Shown here piece by piece: positions 58,924 through 64,000 of a DNA stretch of 64,000 bases (positions within the stretch are counted from its first letter, which is position 1; the number at the start of each line of letters is the position of its first letter). Both the position numbers and the translations under genes were made by a program. The DNA comes from Symsagittifera roscoffensis (lineage: Eukaryota > Xenacoelomorpha > Acoela > Convolutidae), in contig NC_087065.1 in NCBI RefSeq assembly GCF_963678635.1, forward strand, positions 7,587,209 to 7,651,208, read 5' to 3'. The notes under the pieces were generated by a model, which saw nothing but the letters and a program-made list of their open reading frames with translations, was not told where the DNA came from and searched no databases.

Positions 58924-60483
58924 CGTCTGTCCGTTGATATATCCAGCGTTCATGAAGCTTCTATGTTAAAGTTGAACATTGTATCAGTTCTACCCTTTTT
59001 CTCAAGTTTTTTTTTCTGTATTTTTATCACCCTTTATCTCAAGTGTTGATCAGCTCGCAATGCCTTCTTCACTTTTTCCATTTTCTCTTTCCTCCATCAC
59101 AACTTTTCGATTTCAAGTACACTTTTTGCTTGGTTTGCGATGTTTTGCTCCATGTTTTTTCTCTTATGTTGTTGAAGAGAAGAGTTGTTTCAACGTTCTT
59201 TTTCACAAGAAAAACAAATTAATGTTTTTTGGAACTTGATAGAGCAAGCTTCATTGCAACGTGATAGATCATTTCTTGTCGGTTGTAAATAAAACTTTTT
59301 TAACCAGGACAGGAAAGCATCCTTGTAGAACATACTTTTCGGTTTCAAGTTGCATCAATTCACCTGTACTCTTCGCCACAAGCCCCAGACCTCATTCTCA
59401 AAATTCTACTCAGCAAAGAGATCTGAAGAGTGCGAGGTTGAACTGTTGCAAATATCAAAAACTTGAACTTAATGATTATCAAATTTGGAGTTTTGAAAAA
59501 CGGAAAGCAAAGGTGACTATTTTTCAAACCATTATACAAGTAAAGGAACAGTTTTCTTTAAAAAAAAGAAAATTAGAATGAATTTTTCTATAAATGTTGT
59601 TGCTCAAAGGAAGTCTCGTTTCAAAACACCTGAACTTCTCAATCTACTGAGCAAGAGAAAAGCAAAACTTCTTATTGGTTGCCTTTTTGATGGATTAGAG
59701 CTTGACACCTACTTTTGTCTGAAGCTTTCGACGATCTTGAAGTACAAAACAAGGTTGTTGATTAAGCAAAGGTTCATGTAGAGCATGCTAGTCGCAAAAA
59801 TTTAATTCAATTATTCAATAACAAAACTTCAAATTTACGACTGAACCGCATCTGACAAGAAGAAAATCTGTTTTTTTTTTCTTGAAAACTTGAAAATAAA
59901 AAAAAACAATTCGATTGAAATGATATCAAAGGATGTTTTATTCCACAACCGCAGCCCAAAAGTGTCAAAACACGCAAGCAAATTCGATTTTAACCCGAAT
60001 TTTTCTTGACTAGGTTCAATGTAAGCTGGTTTCAAAAAATAATCAAATTCAAACTTCGCTAAAATCTGCATCGAAATTAAAAACTTGACAACCTTCTTCA
60101 GAATCAGCATTTTTTCATTGATTGAACTCAAAAAACTCTAATTGAACTCTAATAAGCTGAACCTACCTAATTCAATTGAATATATCTGTAAACCGTTAAT
60201 ACAAAGGATTATATTTTTTTAACTACAATTTAAGCACCTAATCTCAGCTTTCATTTATTCATAAGTCATGTCTGTTTTCAATTCTCAGTCTACTTTTTTT
60301 CATTTTCAACTTGGTGCTCGCAAGGAGTTTTTCTGTTCAATCTTGTGTATTCAGTCGATTTTCACCGGAACTGATGTGGGCGTTCAGGTGCTCGAGTCAA
60401 TTTTGGAGAGTTGCTGGCTCGAATGGATGATTTTATATAGCAAGCTTGACACATGGTAGCTGGACACAAATAGTTAAAACGTT
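58924..60483. other. spacer between the two duplication copies
   Basis: 1.56 kb. Plus-strand frames at 58979-59239, 59261-59581 and 59578-59781, and a minus frame at 59835-60131, have no recognisable domain. If the repeat is truly tandem, this is the rest of the 5.1-kb unit and should recur past the window edge. Confidence 0.4.
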
Positions 60484-63400
60484 GGGAATGGAATTGAGTG
60501 TAAAGGGAACTTTAGATGATTGAATTGAATAAGCTACCCATGAGAAGGGTCTTTTTCCTCCTCCGAAAGGCCGGAACGTTAACGGGACAATTGAAAAAAC
60601 TTTGTGAGACTGGTGAATTATGTTTAGTTTGGCTTAGAAGTGAAATTGGACTTGATGATGGCACATTTTATTTCAATAAATTGAGGATAATAGGGTGATC
60701 TTGGATTCGTAACTTTTTTAAGTTCTTGGATTCGTAACTTTGTTCTTCTAATTGTTTAAAATCGAGAAAACTTTTTGCAGGCTTGAGGCTTGGATGTGTT
60801 ATTGCAAAATTACCTTATTAATTTTTACTTAAAACGTTTTTGGTGGAAAAAGGGTCGTTGAATTATTGGTTGATAATTTCCCCTGATTGATTTTTTTTGT
60901 AGTTTATCATTTTTTAGTTAAAATTTTTGGTAAAAACCGTACATATATTTTGACTATAGTTTTTTGAATGGTTCTTATGAAAAGTAAAAAGTTCGAAAAA
61001 ATTTTTGACTGGGGATAAAATAATTCGTCCCCAGTCAGCCAAACTGACATTTTTTAAACCGCCATAACTTGTAAGAAGATATATATAGCTTCAATAATAT
61101 TTGGATGGAATTCAAAGAAAAAATTACTGGAAAATAAAATTAGCTGAAAAAGCTAATTTATGACAAAAGCGACTTCGAGTTCAAATAACCTAACTTTTTT
61201 TGCTATTTCGAACCACAAGACTGCTATTTTATCAGGATGAGGTCCAATATTTTACGACTGCCCTTCTTGTAGTCTCGATATGTTTTTAGTGAATAGAGCT
61301 TTAACAAAAAGCTAAAAGAAAATAACATGTGTCAAAATGTCATTCGTTCTAGGGAACGTAGTAGATGTTTGAAGTCAGCAGGGGTTGGCTGCTGACCCCC
61401 ATGTTTTAAGATAGGTTATGGACATCCGGTCACTATGCTAAGTTTTTTGATAGGGAAATTAATTTCTCGCGAAATAAGATAGATTTCAGGTTTTCCATGT
61501 ATTAAGACAAGCTTCCAGATGGTAGGATGGTAAGTTTCCAAAAAAGTTTTGCCGCCCTATCTTCTTGATACTACGATGTATCAGATCGTCTAAGGCAATG
61601 CATAAGTCCTAGGTATTGGATTTTTCTAAATGCACCCGAGTTATCACTGATTCACTTCCTAGATTGAAGCTAGAAATTGATTTTCTCCTAGGGTGTTTAT
61701 ACTCTCGCTCTCGATTAGAAACCCATATTATTTCCACAAACTTTTTTTTAATGGGAGAAAATTGCAAAATTCGATTGTGATTTTTCTGGAACAATTCTAA
61801 AAACTCTGAAAAACACTGAAAAAAATGATTTGGGTTTTGAAGAATCTGTTGAAAAAAGACTTTGTTGGGAAACTACGTTCTGACATCATTTTTGACCAAA
61901 GAATGGGTTTTGAGTTTTTCACACCTTGTCAGACTCTCACATTTTTTTTCAATTTTTTAATTCATTCTCATCAATGTATTCTCTTCTGGATGTCATTCAT
62001 TTCTTTTTTCTTGTTTCCTCGTTCAATGTCTTGATCCTTCAAGGAGAGTCGAGCTTCTTGACAGAAACACAAGTGATAGTAGCATCGCATGGCTTCAATT
62101 CCGCTTAACCACAACAAATATCAACGTTAAGCCATTCAAAACAGTTCTGTTTTCTAGGTTAAGAAAATTTTCAATTTTTCATTTCAGTTACCGAAAAACA
62201 TATAAACATTTTCTCAGACGCAAGTTCTATTATATATTTTGCATATCGACCTCGGTGTTGGCATTTCTTGACACATTGAGTTGGTTAGAATAGGCTTGCG
62301 TCTCTACCAAAAATTGATTTGCAGATGTTTGGGGCTTTTTTTTCGAAAATTATGTCTACTATAGCATTCCGAATCAATACAAAAGATGTACCTTCAGTAG
62401 TGTCTCCCCGTTTTTTTTCGAACAAACCTTTGTCATGTTTGCAAAAAAAATGAAACGTGTAATTTGTAGTTTTGTGTAGACACATGTTTGCTAACATTGG
62501 AATGGTATATTCTAATTTACCAAATTAGTTCCTCTGTTATGATAAGTATTAACCACTTTTTGCCTTATTTGATGATAAGAAATTTATCTTCGTTGTTTTG
62601 CAATGCAAGAAGCCACTGAACACAGGCATTACGTTTTTCGTTCAAGTCTTTTGTAAGTAATTGTAATTATTTAAACCAGATAGTGGCTTTGTTTTGATAT
62701 GAAACTTCTTCAGTGCGTGTTGTTCATTTTTCAACCTTTCTCAGTTTGTCCTTGTCGTTAAATTCTTTATCCGGCGGATTGTTGTTTCTCAGTTTACTGA
62801 AAATGTTTTATATGATGTAATTCTTAAAAGTCAAGATTTTCTTGCTTTTAAGTTTTTTTATATTAAAACAAATTTCGGTTTCGCTGGCATTATAGGTTTT
62901 TAGAAAAGAGTCTGAGAATGTTTTTCTACCCAAAAGTTTCATTTGATCGAAAAAAATTTATCTTTAAGTTTGATTTCTCGCGTTTTTGATATTTGATGTT
63001 TCCCTTTCTTTCTCGTAAATCAAATAAAGGATCAAGTGCGACTTGATCAATTTCAAGTCATACCAAACGCTTTTCAAACTTAAAAAACTCGAAGTTTTTA
63101 CGTAATTTTCCCAATTTTTTTTCAAATCGATCAGTTGATTTTTCCCAAACTTTCTCAATTTGAGAAGACATGTCGTTTGCTTCCGTTTTTTCAATGAATA
63201 TGTCTTCATACTCAAATTTATCACAAAAAAATAATTCTGTTCTTGCTCACGCAATTGATCGAATATTTTTTTTATTCGTTCATTGATAGCTACTTCCATG
63301 TGTTAAAATTTTGTTCTCATCTCCAGTTTACTTTTGCAGGCAACAATTAGAGGTTGCTCACAAATTCAATTATCAAATTGTTTGGACCAGAATTTGGACA

Positions 63401-64000
63401 AAAGATCAACATGGCAACTTTGTTCAAATCATTTGTTCATAAAAAAAGTCGATTATGTAGAGACTGAACTTTAAACATATTTTTCTATCAAAGGAGTAGT
63501 TTGTGTCTTTTTAGTGTTTACTTAGAAACACAAATCGACTCTAAAAAGTCATTGCTAAATTACTGAAGAGTTTGTTCTTTTTAATAACCGAAGTTTGAAT
63601 CTTTCAATCTTTTTGGAGAAAGTTCCGCGAAGTTCAAAACATATCACGAATAAACAAATTTCACTCGTTTTTTCTATCTATAAATTTTTTGCCATTAAAT
63701 CCAGATGATTTGAAAAGTGCACCGAAAGCATTTAAAGAAGCTGTCAATACTGTTTATTTGATGGATATTTTTGTTGAACCTCAATGATTTAATTGTTTCG
63801 TCAAATCTTCCGAGATTTCGTCTTGCCATTTTTCCAGGATAGTTTCGAACTCTTATATCGAGATTGCAAAGGAAGTTGTTGCGTTCAATTTTTTCTATCA
63901 CTTGAGGTAATTTTTAAAAAGAAAACTCTATAAAAAAGGTAAGATCATGACCAGACTTTGATATCAAATCAGTAAGTCTAGAACTGTGAGAGTCGAGATC
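60484..64000. repeat. large direct duplication, copy B (runs off the window)
   Basis: It is a copy of 55368-58923 and ends at the window edge still matching (CTAGAACTGTGAGAGTCGAG). A minus frame at 62964-63299 (111 residues, Lys/Glu-rich) is the better-preserved version of the broken frame near 57818-58221, but no family is recognisable. Confidence 0.85.
61378..61530. mobile_element. relative of the 3.1-kb fold-back element, in duplication copy B
   Basis: It is nearly identical to 56262-56420, with the same GACCCCCATGTTTTAAGATA and GACATCCGGTCAC landmarks. Confidence 0.6.

Noticed and set aside
58979-59781. Three consecutive plus-strand frames
   Set aside because: No domain, no shared splice logic, composition typical of AT-rich noncoding DNA.
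1-64000. CRISPR arrays, bacterial operons or phage-type systems
   Set aside because: Nothing prokaryotic is seen: the one real gene is intron-split with GT-AG sites, and the repeats are eukaryotic mobile elements.

Overview
This is a window of animal nuclear DNA, AT-rich, intron-rich and full of repeats. It has no operons, ribosome binding sites or CRISPR arrays. One host gene can be reconstructed with confidence: an UNC5-type netrin receptor on the minus strand, 13 coding exons from about 51.6 kb down to 17.25 kb. Exon phases agree at all 12 junctions and the joined frame is 3,096 nt (1,031 residues). UNC5 points to a bilaterian; I cannot name the phylum. Most of the rest is mobile-element debris.

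Layout. 0-8 kb: two head-to-tail, almost identical units of a broken non-LTR retrotransposon (LINE) on the minus strand. It has a PHD-like finger, reverse transcriptase (RT) motifs and a C-terminal Cys/Cys/His/Cys knuckle resembling the restriction-like endonuclease region of R2-type elements. A fold-back element with long G/C runs interrupts the RT region of both units, and the second unit has lost about 1.7 kb. 8.2-13.1 kb: at least two older, stop-riddled LINEs of the same general type, also minus strand, bracketed by mariner-like inverted ends. 13-17 kb: noncoding, with diverged tandem repeats (14.7-15.8 kb) and a hAT-type MITE with its target-site duplication (16.28-16.70 kb). 17.25-51.6 kb: the UNC5 gene. 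Its introns carry a second hAT MITE in opposite orientation (23.07-23.47 kb), a 60-bp minisatellite, a GC-rich fold-back and several dispersed repeats. 51.6-55.3 kb: probable 5' UTR and promoter, then small diverged tandem duplications. 55.37-64 kb: a second large direct duplication, period about 5.1 kb, still running at the window edge; each copy carries a relative of the 3.1-3.7 kb fold-back element.

Receptor: signal peptide, two Ig domains, one thrombospondin type-1 repeat (UNC5 receptors usually have two), a Gly-rich linker, one transmembrane helix, a Met/Pro/Ser-rich cytoplasmic linker, ZU5, UPA and death domains. I found no system that I can call new. The points most worth checking are the single-TSP1 architecture, the LINE dimer that shares a nested insertion, and the fold-back family present at both ends of the window.
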